Shown here: in pieces, positions 40,862 through 49,506 of the stretch
Position numbering within the stretch: the stretch's first letter is position 1
Layout: the number at the start of each line of letters is the position of its first letter
DNA from: an uncultured Eubacterium sp.
GTDB taxonomy: Bacteria; Bacillota; Clostridia; Lachnospirales; Lachnospiraceae
NCBI GenBank assembly: GCA_910586225.1
Contig: CAJUIL010000006.1
Location: 1-64,000, forward strand
DNA length: 64,000 bases
Reading direction: 5' to 3'
Notes under the pieces: generated by a model
What the model was told of the DNA's origin: nothing
The model's input: the letters and a program-made list of their open reading frames with translations, nothing else
The model's database searches: none
Position numbers and translations under genes: made by a program

Positions 40862-42855
40862 ATCCGACAGACAGATATGAGGAATTGACAAAGATCATCC
40901 GACAGCATATGGAATATTATTATGATCAGGATGATCCAAGGATTACAGATCAGGAATACGATGCGCTGATGCGGGAATTAAAAGCGATAGAAAAAGAGCA
41001 TCCAGAGCTTGTAACACCGGATTCACCGACGCAGCGGGTAGGCGGCAGCGCTAAGCGGGAAGCGGGTGTGCTGGTGCGCCACAATGTGCCGATGCTGAGC
41101 CTGCAGGATGTTTTTTCGGAAGAAGAAGTGACGGAGTTTGTGGAAGATATGCGCGAACAGCTGGAGGAACCGGAGTTCGTCGTGGAATATAAAATTGATG
41201 GCCTTTCTCTTGTACTGCGTTACGAGGACGGCTTGCTCAGTCTGGCAGAAACAAGAGGCGACGGCATTAATTTTGGTGAAGATGTTACGGCAAACGCAAA
41301 AGTCATTCGGGATGTCAAAAAGAAACTCAAGCAGCCGCTCCCTTATTTGGAAATACGCGGCGAGGTCTATATGACAAACGAGGATTTTGAAAAGGTAAAC
41401 GAGCGTCAGGAGCTTGCGGGAAAGCGGCAGTTTGCCAATCCGAGAAACTGTGCGGCCGGTACACTGCGCCAGCTGGATACGGCGGTGACAAAGGAGCGCG
41501 GACTTTCTATGTTTGTCTTTAATGTCCAGCAGGTGCGGGGAGCTGCGTTTGAAACGCATACGCAGGGATATGAATACTTGAAAAAGCAGGGGATCGCGGT
41601 GATCGAGGATTATCGTGTCTGCCATACGGCGAAGGAGGTTTGGGAAGCGATCTGTGCGATCGGGGAGAACCGTGGGAATCTTCCGTATGATATCGATGGC
41701 GCAGTTGTAAAGCTCAACCGTATTGCAGACCGTGAAAAGCTGGGAGCTACATCAAAGGTGCCGAAATGGGCGGTCGCTTATAAATATCCACCAGAAGAAA
41801 AGGAAGCGAGAATCTTAGACATCGAAGTGTCGGTAGGGCGGACAGGCAGGATCACGCCAACAGCAGTTTTTGAGCCGGTACGCTTGTGCGGAACAACTGT
41901 GTCGCGGGCGACACTTCATAATCAGGATTTTATTGACCAGCTGGACGTTGGTATCGGGGATTATGTGAAGGTGTACAAATCGGGTGAGATCATTCCAAAG
42001 ATCCGAGAAGTCGTAAAGGAACGCAGAGAAGACGGCGTGCAGCGTTTTCATTTGCCGGAAGTTTGTCCGGTGTGCGGAACAAAGACGGTTCGTGAAAAGG
42101 ATACGGCGGATATGAAATGCCCTTCGCCAAGCTGTCCGTCCCAGATCGAGCGCAGGATCATAAATTTTGTCAGCAGGGACGCGATGGATATCAAAGGCTT
42201 TGGGACCGTTTATGTAGAGGAGCTTGTAAGGCGCGGATTTATCCGGGATATCGCAGATATTTTTGTATTAAAGGAGCACCGTGCGCAGTTGATCGAGGAA
42301 GGGATCATTGGAAAGGAAAAAAATACGGATAAACTGTTAGATGCGATCGAAGGAGCTAAGCAGCGGGATGCCTGCCAACTGCTGACTGGATTTGGCATAC
42401 CAAATGTGGGCAAGGCTGCGGCGAAAGCGGTGATGAAGCAGTTTGGCACGATGGACGCGCTGGCCAAAGCCGATATCGAGCAGCTTGTGGAGGTGCCGGA
42501 TATTGGAGAGGTGAGCGCAGGCTGTATCCGCAGCTTTTTTGCAGATGGATCGAATCAAAAAATGCTGCAGAGGCTGAAGGATGAAGGCGTAAATATGGAA
42601 CGCATCCTGCAGGAAGGAGCCAGCGAGCGCTTTGCGGGAATGACGTTTGTGATCACAGGCACGCTTCCTAGTATGGACCGCAAGCAGGCGGCGGAGCTGA
42701 TCGAACAAAACGGCGGAAAGGTATCCGGTTCCGTATCAAAAAAGACAACGTATCTGCTTGCGGGAGAAAACGCCGGGAGCAAGCTTGTGAAGGCAAATAG
42801 CCTCGGCGTACAGGTGATCAGCGAGGAACGTCTGCTGGAGATGGTCAGGGAATAA
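40858..42855 (+). CDS. ligA: NAD-dependent DNA ligase
   Basis: 665 residues, full length. Joins nicks in replication and repair. Adenylated lysine Lys112 in EYKIDGLSLVLRYEDG, Ia domain, SVGRTGRITPTAVFEPV, OB fold, four-cysteine zinc finger (CPVCGT and CPSPSCP), helix-hairpin-helix repeats (FGIPNVGKAAAKAVM) and C-terminal BRCT (GMTFVITGTLPSMDRKQA). Start at GGAAGAGGA-ATG overlapping the preceding gene by four bases, so it is translationally coupled to the pseudouridine synthase. Confidence 0.97.
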   Translation: MNPTDRYEELTKIIRQHMEYYYDQDDPRITDQEYDALMRELKAIEKEHPELVTPDSPTQRVGGSAKREAGVLVRHNVPMLSLQDVFSEEEVTEFVEDMREQLEEPEFVVEYKIDGLSLVLRYEDGLLSLAETRGDGINFGEDVTANAKVIRDVKKKLKQPLPYLEIRGEVYMTNEDFEKVNERQELAGKRQFANPRNCAAGTLRQLDTAVTKERGLSMFVFNVQQVRGAAFETHTQGYEYLKKQGIAVIEDYRVCHTAKEVWEAICAIGENRGNLPYDIDGAVVKLNRIADREKLGATSKVPKWAVAYKYPPEEKEARILDIEVSVGRTGRITPTAVFEPVRLCGTTVSRATLHNQDFIDQLDVGIGDYVKVYKSGEIIPKIREVVKERREDGVQRFHLPEVCPVCGTKTVREKDTADMKCPSPSCPSQIERRIINFVSRDAMDIKGFGTVYVEELVRRGFIRDIADIFVLKEHRAQLIEEGIIGKEKNTDKLLDAIEGAKQRDACQLLTGFGIPNVGKAAAKAVMKQFGTMDALAKADIEQLVEVPDIGEVSAGCIRSFFADGSNQKMLQRLKDEGVNMERILQEGASERFAGMTFVITGTLPSMDRKQAAELIEQNGGKVSGSVSKKTTYLLAGENAGSKLVKANSLGVQVISEERLLEMVRE

Positions 42856-43099
42856 GACGGCTGTTTAACCAGTCCGCGATCTTGGCAATGCTTTCCTCGC
42901 AAAAGGGAAAAGCTTTGGATTCTTTTAGGCTGTCGTCTGTTTTTTCAAAGCAGTAAGGGCCAGGGAAGATCCATACAAGGAAAACGGGGGTATCGTCTTT
43001 TTCTGACTTTTCGATATAAAACCGCATACCATTCATACTGCCGGTGTAGGGAGATTTTTGGTAAAACGGAATGTGGAACAGGTCTGAGCTTTTGAGCAT
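42845..43099 (-). CDS. Conserved small hypothetical protein (84 aa)
   Basis: Not recognised. Soluble, mixed alpha/beta: MLKSSDLFHIPFYQKSPYTG, SMNGMRFYIEKSEKDDTPVF, LVWIFPGPYCFEKTDDSLK, ending SIAKIADWLNSRLI. The pattern suggests a small beta-sheet domain with a C-terminal helix. AAGGAGGCTCCGG precedes the ATG, which fixes the start (the open frame reaches 27 codons further up). Its last 11 bases overlap the end of the convergent ligA gene. A promoter with an inverted repeat is upstream. Confidence 0.7.
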   Translation of the reverse strand: MLKSSDLFHIPFYQKSPYTGSMNGMRFYIEKSEKDDTPVFLVWIFPGPYCFEKTDDSLKESKAFPFCEESIAKIADWLNSRLIP

Positions 43100-43126
43100 A
43101 CCGGAGCCTCCTTTTGTTTTTCTTTT

Positions 43127-43155
43127 ATTATAAATTACGTATGGTTGATATGCAA
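43127..43155 (-). promoter_or_regulatory. Promoter of the 84-aa gene, with an inverted repeat
   Basis: Minus strand TTGCAT, 17-base spacer, TATAAT. ATGGTTG / CAACCAT inverted repeat overlaps the -35 box and spacer (43140-43158), a possible operator. Confidence 0.6.
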
Positions 43156-43202
43156 CCATCAACGGGTTATAATATAACATTGCGAAAATTTACCGCAGAT
43201 GG

Positions 43203-43231
43203 TTGTGATTTCCCTGCAATTCTGATAAAAT
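43203..43231 (+). promoter_or_regulatory. Promoter of the Asp23 gene
   Basis: TTGTGA (43203-43208), 17-base spacer, TAAAAT (43226-43231). Confidence 0.65.
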
Positions 43232-43276
43232 AATGTTTATCGACAATCAACGGAATATTTTTAGGAGGAATGATAC

Positions 43277-43654
43277 ATGGCGGAAGATAGAAAGGTATAC
43301 AGTATTAAAGAGGACAATCTTGGCGAAGTCAATATCGCGGATGAGGTAGTCACGATCATTGCCGGATTGGCAGCGACAGAGGTTGAGGGTGTCAGCTCGA
43401 TGGCAGGCAATATTACGAATGAGCTGGTGAGTAAGCTTGGCAGAAAAAACCTGGCTAAGGGAGTGAAGGTGGATGTAGTTGATAACTGTGTAACGGCAGA
43501 TGTTGCGCTTAATATCGCGTATGGCTACTCGATTCCGGAAATCTCTGCAAAGGTACAGGAAAAGATCAAAACAGCAATCGAAACAATGACAGGTCTGGAA
43601 GTAAATGCCGTAAATATACGGATTGCCAGTGTAGATATGGGAAACAGCAAATAA
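43277..43654 (+). CDS. Asp23/Gls24 family protein
   Basis: 125 residues. Cytoplasmic protein of the alkaline-shock/envelope-stress family. Signature: GEVNIADEVVTIIAGLAATE, VEGVSSMAGN, GVKVDVVDN..TADVALNIAYGYSIPEI, and TGLEVNAVNIRIASVDM. TTTTTAGGAGGAATGATAC precedes the ATG. In Clostridia this gene commonly precedes nusB, as here, probably on one transcript. Confidence 0.93.
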   Translation: MAEDRKVYSIKEDNLGEVNIADEVVTIIAGLAATEVEGVSSMAGNITNELVSKLGRKNLAKGVKVDVVDNCVTADVALNIAYGYSIPEISAKVQEKIKTAIETMTGLEVNAVNIRIASVDMGNSK

Positions 43655-43758
43655 GACAGAAGGCCGTGTAATCGGCTGGGACAGCTGCATTTGGAGTGTC
43701 ACGCAGGCACTCCTTTTATCATATGACGGCGAGCTGGGTTTTGGACAGAAAGGGATTT

Positions 43759-44157
43759 ATGAACAGGAGAGAAATCAGGGAACAAATATTCAAAATGCTG
43801 TTCCAGGCAGAGTTTTATGGCGCAGAGGAATTGGAAGAGCAGCTCCAGATATCTATGGAAGAGCTGGAAGAAAAGAATGAAGGAAAGCGGTCGTATATTG
43901 AGCAAAAGCTGCGTGAGATCTGCCGCAGACAAGAAGATATCGACGCGCTGGTCAATGAAAAAGCGACCGGGTGGAAAACAAACCGTATGGCAAAAGTAGA
44001 CCTAGCGTTGATCCGCCTCGCGGTTTATGAAATAAAATATGAAGATGAAATACCGACAGGCGTTGCGATCAATGAAGCTGTAGAGCTTGCCAAAATTTAT
44101 AGCAGCGACGGAGCGCCGGCTTTTATAAATGGTGTGCTCGCAAAGCTTGCGCAGTAA
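43759..44157 (+). CDS. nusB: Transcription antitermination factor NusB
   Basis: 132 residues, all-helical RNA-binding protein that works with NusE (S10) at rRNA boxA. RREIREQIFKMLFQAEFY at the N-terminus and GWKTNRMAKVDLALIRLAVYEI, IPTGVAINEAVELAKIYSSD and FINGVLAKLA at the C-terminus. The ATG at 43759 follows GAAAGGGATTT; the open frame extends 21 codons upstream without support. Its stop lies in the first unit of a tandem repeat. Confidence 0.94.
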   Translation: MNRREIREQIFKMLFQAEFYGAEELEEQLQISMEELEEKNEGKRSYIEQKLREICRRQEDIDALVNEKATGWKTNRMAKVDLALIRLAVYEIKYEDEIPTGVAINEAVELAKIYSSDGAPAFINGVLAKLAQ

Positions 44158-44258
44158 GTATGAAAGAAGGTGCGGTTGTTTTGTGCACAGTAAGCATGAA
44201 AGGAAGCGCGGTTGTTTGTGCGTGGTAAGTCGGAAAGAAGCGCGGGTATTTGTGCGTG
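44154..44258. repeat. Imperfect tandem repeat, three units of 34-36 bp
   Basis: Units begin GTAAGTATGAAAGAAGGTGC (44154), GTAAGCATGAAAGGAAGCGC (44190) and GTAAGTCGGAAAGAAGCGCG (44225), each ending TTGTGCRYR. They fill the gap between nusB and xseA; a fourth GTAATGTGTG stub follows. The gap stays open in the xseA frame. Confidence 0.75.
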
Positions 44259-44293
44259 GTAATGTGTGCTGGATTGGAGAGCTGGGAGTCTGT

Positions 44294-45508
44294 ATGATGA
44301 AGCGGATCTATAGTGTGGGACAAGTCAATACGTATATTAAAAATATGTTTGCGCAGGATTTTTTGCTGCACAAAATTTGCGTAAAAGGGGAAATATCCAA
44401 CTGCAAATATCACAGTTCCGGGCATATTTATTTTTCTTTAAAGGACGCCACTGGGACGATTGCGGCGGTTATGTTTGCGGGAAACCGTAAAAACGGACTT
44501 AAATTTCAGATGCGCGATGGAGATCATGTAGTAGCTGCAGGCTCGGTCGAGGTTTATGAGAGGGACGGGCGGTATCAGCTTTATGCGAGGGAGATTACGC
44601 TGGACGGCGCGGGCGCTTTGTTTCTGCGGTTTGAAGCTCTGAAAAAGGAGCTGGAGGAAATGGGGATGTTTGCGCCGGAATATAAGCGGCCGATACCGAA
44701 ATATATTCGTACGCTTGGAGTGGTAACCGCGCCGACCGGAGCGGCAGTACAGGATATCCGCAATATCAGCTGCAGGCGCAATCCATATGTACAGCTGATC
44801 CTGTATCCGGCCCAGGTACAGGGCGACGGCGCCGCGCAGAGTATCGTTAACGGTATTTACGCTCTGGAAAGGCTTGGTGTGGATACGATCATTGTAGGAC
44901 GCGGCGGCGGCTCCATTGAGGATCTGTGGGCATTCAATGAGGAAATCGTGGCAAGGGCTATTTTTGAATGCAGCGTTCCGATCATCTCGGCAGTTGGGCA
45001 TGAGACGGATACGACGATCGCGGATTTTGTGGCGGATCTGCGCGCGCCTACACCATCTGCGGCGGCGGAGCTGGCAGTATATGATATCAGCCAGTTTTAC
45101 GAGTCCATGCGGATTATACGCACAGCGCTGCAGCTAAGGATGCGGGAGCATATCCGTCTGGAGCGTCAAAAGCAGGAACAGCTGAAGCTGCGTCTAAGTT
45201 ATTTAAGCCCGCAGACGATCTTGAACAATAAAAAGCAGTATGTCGCAGAGCTCGAATCTGTACTGGGCCGTCTGATGGAATACCGTCTGCAGGACCGCAG
45301 GCATCGGATACAGCTGTTGGCCGGGAGACTGGAGGCTGGATCTCCGGTAAAAAAGATGAGCCAAGGATTTTCTTTCGTGACAGATCCGTCCGGGCGTCCG
45401 CTGACAGAATGCGCGCAGGTGCGGCCGGGAGAGGAAATTGATGTGCGGACACTGGACGGCAAGATCCATGCGCAAGTACTGGAGGTGGAACGATATGGAA
45501 AGGAATAA
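44294..45508 (+). CDS. xseA: Exodeoxyribonuclease VII large subunit
   Basis: 404 residues. With XseB degrades single-stranded DNA. N-terminal OB fold (YSVGQVNTYIKNMFAQDFLL, VKGEISNCKYHSSGHIYFSL), catalytic domain with LGVVTAPTGAAVQDI, IVGRGGGSIEDLWAFNEE, and SAVGHETDTTIADFVADLRA, and a coiled coil with the C-terminal GSPVKKMSQGFSFV. GGGAGTCTG lies before the first of two consecutive ATGs; the frame is open 55 codons upstream across the tandem repeat, but without similarity. Confidence 0.95.
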   Translation: MMKRIYSVGQVNTYIKNMFAQDFLLHKICVKGEISNCKYHSSGHIYFSLKDATGTIAAVMFAGNRKNGLKFQMRDGDHVVAAGSVEVYERDGRYQLYAREITLDGAGALFLRFEALKKELEEMGMFAPEYKRPIPKYIRTLGVVTAPTGAAVQDIRNISCRRNPYVQLILYPAQVQGDGAAQSIVNGIYALERLGVDTIIVGRGGGSIEDLWAFNEEIVARAIFECSVPIISAVGHETDTTIADFVADLRAPTPSAAAELAVYDISQFYESMRIIRTALQLRMREHIRLERQKQEQLKLRLSYLSPQTILNNKKQYVAELESVLGRLMEYRLQDRRHRIQLLAGRLEAGSPVKKMSQGFSFVTDPSGRPLTECAQVRPGEEIDVRTLDGKIHAQVLEVERYGKE

Positions 45509-45755
45509 AGGGATGCAGCAGAACGAGGATGTAGAGGCTTCGCAGCAAAAGGAAGAGCTTCGTTTGGAAGAGGCGCTTGCACAAGTAGAGAAGTGTGTCG
45601 GGCAGCTGGAAGATCCGCAGATTTCCTTGGAGGATTCTTTCCGTTATTATGAGGAAGGCATACGCAAGCTGAAAATCTGCAGCGAGAAAGTGGATCAGAT
45701 TGAGAAAAAAATGCTGGTACTCAATGAGCGCGGAGAGCTGGAAGATTTTATTTGA
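45495..45755 (+). CDS. xseB: Exodeoxyribonuclease VII small subunit
   Basis: 86 residues, helical. LRLEEALAQVEKCVGQLEDP, then SLEDSFRYYEEGIRKLKIC and the acidic tail ERGELEDF are typical XseB. The start overlaps the xseA end by 14 bases, with GGAGGTGG upstream, so the two subunits are coupled. Confidence 0.93.
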   Translation: MERNKGMQQNEDVEASQQKEELRLEEALAQVEKCVGQLEDPQISLEDSFRYYEEGIRKLKICSEKVDQIEKKMLVLNERGELEDFI

Positions 45756-45775
45756 CCGTGTAAAAGGATGAAAAA

Positions 45776-46747
45776 ATGGATATTGTAACAATAAAAAAAG
45801 AAATGGAAGTGCGGACCGCACAGATTGAGCAGGTGTTGGAAAAATATCTTCCAAAAGAGGAAGGGCCGCAGAAGATCATAATAGAAGCATTGCGCTACAG
45901 CCTGCTTTCCGGAGGGAAGCGGCTGCGTCCAATGCTGATGCTGGAAACCTACCAGATGTTTGGCGGACAGGAGACGGTAATAGAGCCGTTTCTGGCAGCG
46001 ATTGAAATGATCCATACGTATTCCCTGATCCATGACGACTTACCGGCGATGGATGATGATGCATACCGGAGAGGACGAAAAACGACTCATGTTGTTTACG
46101 GGGAAGCGATGGGCATTCTGGCTGGAGACGCGCTTTTGAACCTTGCGTTTGAAACGGCTGCGAAAGCGTTTATGCTCGATATGCAGACAGAGCAAACGGA
46201 GCAGCAGTTTTTAGCGGATATACAGATAAGCCGAAAGCCGCTTTATGAAGAAGAGCGGATGCGCCGGGTTGCCCAGGCGATGCAGATCCTTGCGAAAAAA
46301 GCAGGCATTTACGGGATGCTCGGCGGGCAGGTGGTTGATGTGCAGAATGAGGACCATCAACAGATAGATGGAGAAACGCTGGATTTTATTTATCGGATGA
46401 AAACAGGGGCTTTGATCGAAGCAGCCATGACGATTGGCGCAGTTCTGGCAGGGGCAGACAGGCAGGAGGTTTCTCTGCTGGAGCAGGCCGCCAGGAGGGT
46501 AGGCGTGGCATTTCAGATTCAGGATGATATTTTGGATGTGACAAGTACGCTGGAAGAGCTTGGCAAGCCGGTTGGCTCGGACGAAAAAAATGAAAAGAAT
46601 ACGTACGTTACAATGTATGGTATGGAAGCAGCCCAAAAGCAGGTGGAAACTTTGACGCAGGAAGCAGCTCGCTGTATGGAGCAGCTGACGGTGACAAACA
46701 GTTTTTTAAACAATCTTCTGCTTTATCTTATTCGTCGGCGCAGTTAG
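45776..46747 (+). CDS. ispA: Polyprenyl synthetase (farnesyl diphosphate synthase)
   Basis: 323 residues. Condenses isopentenyl diphosphate with allylic diphosphates. First aspartate-rich motif in SLIHDDLPAMDDDAYRRGRK (Asp87-Asp95), second in FQIQDDILDVTS, and GGKRLRPML for diphosphate binding. The extended DDLPAMDDD is that of bacterial FPP/GGPP synthases. The region about 140-175 is somewhat longer than usual (TEQTEQQFLADIQISRKPLY). Precedes dxs in the normal isoprenoid pair. Confidence 0.93.
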   Translation: MDIVTIKKEMEVRTAQIEQVLEKYLPKEEGPQKIIIEALRYSLLSGGKRLRPMLMLETYQMFGGQETVIEPFLAAIEMIHTYSLIHDDLPAMDDDAYRRGRKTTHVVYGEAMGILAGDALLNLAFETAAKAFMLDMQTEQTEQQFLADIQISRKPLYEEERMRRVAQAMQILAKKAGIYGMLGGQVVDVQNEDHQQIDGETLDFIYRMKTGALIEAAMTIGAVLAGADRQEVSLLEQAARRVGVAFQIQDDILDVTSTLEELGKPVGSDEKNEKNTYVTMYGMEAAQKQVETLTQEAARCMEQLTVTNSFLNNLLLYLIRRRS

Positions 46748-46809
46748 TGTGCGGTCGGAGCTGGACCAGACAGCATACCAGTACTTGGAGCAGAATGCGG
46801 GATGAAAAT

Positions 46810-48669
46810 ATGGTACTTGAAAAGATTAATGATACGAATGATATAAAAAAACTGGATCAAGAAGAATTAAAACAGCTTCCGGAGGAAATCCGTCAGTTTT
46901 TGATTCAAAGCCTTTCTCGGACAGGCGGGCATCTGGCTTCTAACCTTGGTGTGGTGGAGCTTACGATCGCGCTGCATCTGACGCTTGACCTGCCAAAGGA
47001 CAAGCTTATCTGGGATGTAGGACACCAGTCGTATACGCATAAAATATTGACCGGGCGGAAGGAGGGCTTTGCCGGGCTGCGTCAGCTTGACGGTATGAGC
47101 GGTTTTCCGAAAAGGAACGAGAGTGATTGTGACTGCTTTAACACAGGACACAGCTCGACCTCTATATCCGCGGGGCTGGGGCTTGCGGCGGCAAGGGATC
47201 TGCAGGGAGAAAAGTATAAGGTCGTTTCTGTGATCGGTGACGGAGCGCTGACTGGGGGTATGGCATTTGAAGCATTGAATAACGCGTCCAAGCTGGAAAC
47301 GAATTTTGTGATCGTTTTAAATGATAACGATATGTCGATCTCACCGAATGTCGGCGGGATGTCGCAGTATCTTGGCGGTATCCGTACGGCAGGAGTATAT
47401 CAGGATTTAAAAAACGGGGTTATGGAATCGTTAAACAGGATCCCAGTATACGGAGAGCGTCTGGTCAGACGGATACGAAGGACAAAAAGCGGCATTAAGC
47501 AGCTGTTTATTCCGGGGATGCTGTTTGAGGATATGGGGATCTTGTACCTTGGTCCGGTGGACGGGCACGATGTTGATAAGATGACGGCAATGCTGCGCAA
47601 GGCATCCCGCGTGAACGGGCCTGTGCTGGTGCATATTCTGACGCAAAAGGGCAGAGGTTATGAGCCGGCTGTTCGCCATCCGGCACGCTTCCATGGGACA
47701 GAACCATTTGAGATTGAAACAGGGCTTGTCCTGCAGAAAAAGAAGAAAGCGGCTTATACCGATATATTTTCTACTGTGATGCGCAAGCTTGGCGACCGTG
47801 ACGAGCGTGTTACCGCAGTTACGGCTGCGATGGAAACAGGCACCGGACTCAAACGGTTCCATAATATGTTCCCGGAACGCTTTTTTGATGTCGGTATCGC
47901 GGAAGGTCACGCGGTAACGTTTGCCGCAGGTCTGGCGGCAGGCGGCAGGCGTCCGGTATTCGCGGTTTATTCCTCCTTTTTGCAGCGTGCGTACGACCAG
48001 ATTTTACATGATGTGTGCCTGCAGGACCTTCCGGTCGTGTTTGCGGTAGACCGTGCCGGAATTGTAGGCAGCGACGGGGAGACGCATCAGGGTATTTTTG
48101 ATATTTCCTATTTACGGACGATCCCGAATATGACGCTGCTCGCGCCGAAAAATAAATGGGAATTTTCGGATATGATCAAATTCGCGATCAATTTTGGGCA
48201 TCCGGCAGCTATCCGCTATCCGCGCGGAGAAGCCTTTGACGGGCTTAGCGAGTTCCGGGCTCCGGTTGTATACGGAAAAGGCGAGGTCTTATACGAGGAT
48301 GGACGTGTCGTATTGCTTGCGTATGGCAGCATGGTAAAAACGGCGCTTGCAGTACGCGAGCTGCTGCAGCAGGAAGGTATTGCGTGCGCGCTTATCAATC
48401 TGCGTTTTGCAAAGCCGTTGGATACACAGCTGCTTGCGCACGCAGCCAGCACCTATCAGCTTGCGGTAACGATGGAAGAAAATGTACGTACAGGCGGAAT
48501 GGGCGAAGCAGTATGTGAATATTTGCGAAGCATCGGGGCAGGGCTTGCGGTTTTGCAGATTGCAGCAGCGGACAAGTTTGTGCCGCATGGAAATGTGGAG
48601 GAATTAAAGCGCCGTCTTGGACTGGATGCGGAAAGCATTGCAAAAAAGGTGATGGAAGCATTAAAATAA
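46810..48669 (+). CDS. dxs: 1-deoxy-D-xylulose-5-phosphate synthase
   Basis: 619 residues. Thiamine-diphosphate enzyme joining pyruvate and glyceraldehyde-3-phosphate, first step of the MEP pathway. HLASNLGVVELTIALHLTLD, GHQSYTHKILTGR, SISAGLGLAAARDL, the TPP motif VIGDGALTGGMAFEALNNAS...VIVLNDNDMSIS, and the transketolase C-terminal parts are all present. Start uncertain: ATG at 46810 (GGGA seven bases upstream) or ATG at 46795 (GGAG four bases upstream). Confidence 0.95.
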   Translation: MVLEKINDTNDIKKLDQEELKQLPEEIRQFLIQSLSRTGGHLASNLGVVELTIALHLTLDLPKDKLIWDVGHQSYTHKILTGRKEGFAGLRQLDGMSGFPKRNESDCDCFNTGHSSTSISAGLGLAAARDLQGEKYKVVSVIGDGALTGGMAFEALNNASKLETNFVIVLNDNDMSISPNVGGMSQYLGGIRTAGVYQDLKNGVMESLNRIPVYGERLVRRIRRTKSGIKQLFIPGMLFEDMGILYLGPVDGHDVDKMTAMLRKASRVNGPVLVHILTQKGRGYEPAVRHPARFHGTEPFEIETGLVLQKKKKAAYTDIFSTVMRKLGDRDERVTAVTAAMETGTGLKRFHNMFPERFFDVGIAEGHAVTFAAGLAAGGRRPVFAVYSSFLQRAYDQILHDVCLQDLPVVFAVDRAGIVGSDGETHQGIFDISYLRTIPNMTLLAPKNKWEFSDMIKFAINFGHPAAIRYPRGEAFDGLSEFRAPVVYGKGEVLYEDGRVVLLAYGSMVKTALAVRELLQQEGIACALINLRFAKPLDTQLLAHAASTYQLAVTMEENVRTGGMGEAVCEYLRSIGAGLAVLQIAAADKFVPHGNVEELKRRLGLDAESIAKKVMEALK

Positions 48670-48690
48670 CGGATGTAAAATGGTGGGAAG

Positions 48691-49506
48691 ATGAAAGAAA
48701 GATTGGATGTACTGCTTGTTGGACAGGGACTTGCCCCTTCCAGGGAAAAGGCGAAGGCGTTGATCATGGAAGGAAAGGTCTATGTCAACGACCAAAAGGA
48801 GGACAAGGCGGGGGCGATGTTTGCGCCTAATGTGCAGCTTGAGGTACGGGGAAAGACGCTGCAATATGTCAGCCGCGGCGGGCTGAAGCTGGAAAAAGCG
48901 ATCCGGCAGTTTGACGTGTCTGTAAAGGATAAAATATGCATGGATATTGGCGCTTCCACTGGGGGCTTTACGGATTGTATGCTGCAAAACGGAGCGAAAA
49001 AGGTGTACGCGGTAGACGTCGGCTATGGACAGTTTGCATGGCAGCTGCGCCAGGATGCGCGTGTAGTCTGTATGGAAAAGACAAATATCCGGTATGTGAC
49101 GCCGCAGGATATTGCGGATGAGCTGGACTTTGCGTCTGTGGATGTTTCGTTTATTTCACTGACCAAGGTGTTAGGCCCGGCAAGGGAGCTTCTGAAAAAA
49201 GACGGCGAGATGGTCTGTCTGATCAAGCCGCAGTTTGAAGCGGGACGGGAAAAGGTTGGGAAAAAAGGAGTTGTGCGGGATCCAAGCGTACATCTGGAGG
49301 TTGTTGAGTCGATAGCTGCATTTGTAAAAGAAGCCGGATTTCGGATACGGCATCTGGATTATTCGCCGATCAAGGGACCGGAGGGCAATATTGAATATCT
49401 GATGCATATCCGCAGGCAAAACGGGAAGGAAGCAGACGGGGCACAGGAGGAAGCGGCAGATTGCAGGGCGGCGGTGGAAGCCGCCCATGCCGCGTTAGAT
49501 AAATAG
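48691..49506 (+). CDS. tlyA: TlyA family rRNA 2'-O-methyltransferase
   Basis: 271 residues. N-terminal S4 domain (ERLDVLLVGQGLAPSREKAK) and C-terminal FtsJ-like SAM-dependent methyltransferase with DIGASTGGFTDCMLQNGAKK, VDVGYGQ and DVSFISLTKVLGP. By family, methylates cytidines in 16S and/or 23S rRNA; originally named as a haemolysin. Ends one base before the nadK start. The C-terminal 25 residues are Glu/Ala-rich, unlike the core. Confidence 0.93.
   Translation: MKERLDVLLVGQGLAPSREKAKALIMEGKVYVNDQKEDKAGAMFAPNVQLEVRGKTLQYVSRGGLKLEKAIRQFDVSVKDKICMDIGASTGGFTDCMLQNGAKKVYAVDVGYGQFAWQLRQDARVVCMEKTNIRYVTPQDIADELDFASVDVSFISLTKVLGPARELLKKDGEMVCLIKPQFEAGREKVGKKGVVRDPSVHLEVVESIAAFVKEAGFRIRHLDYSPIKGPEGNIEYLMHIRRQNGKEADGAQEEAADCRAAVEAAHAALDK

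Noticed and set aside
44154..44258. CRISPR-like repeats
   Set aside because: Units are adjacent with no spacers, only three, and imperfect; no cas genes.
45114..45854. 246-codon minus-strand frame across xseA, xseB and ispA
   Set aside because: Spans three convincing genes on the other strand; no support.
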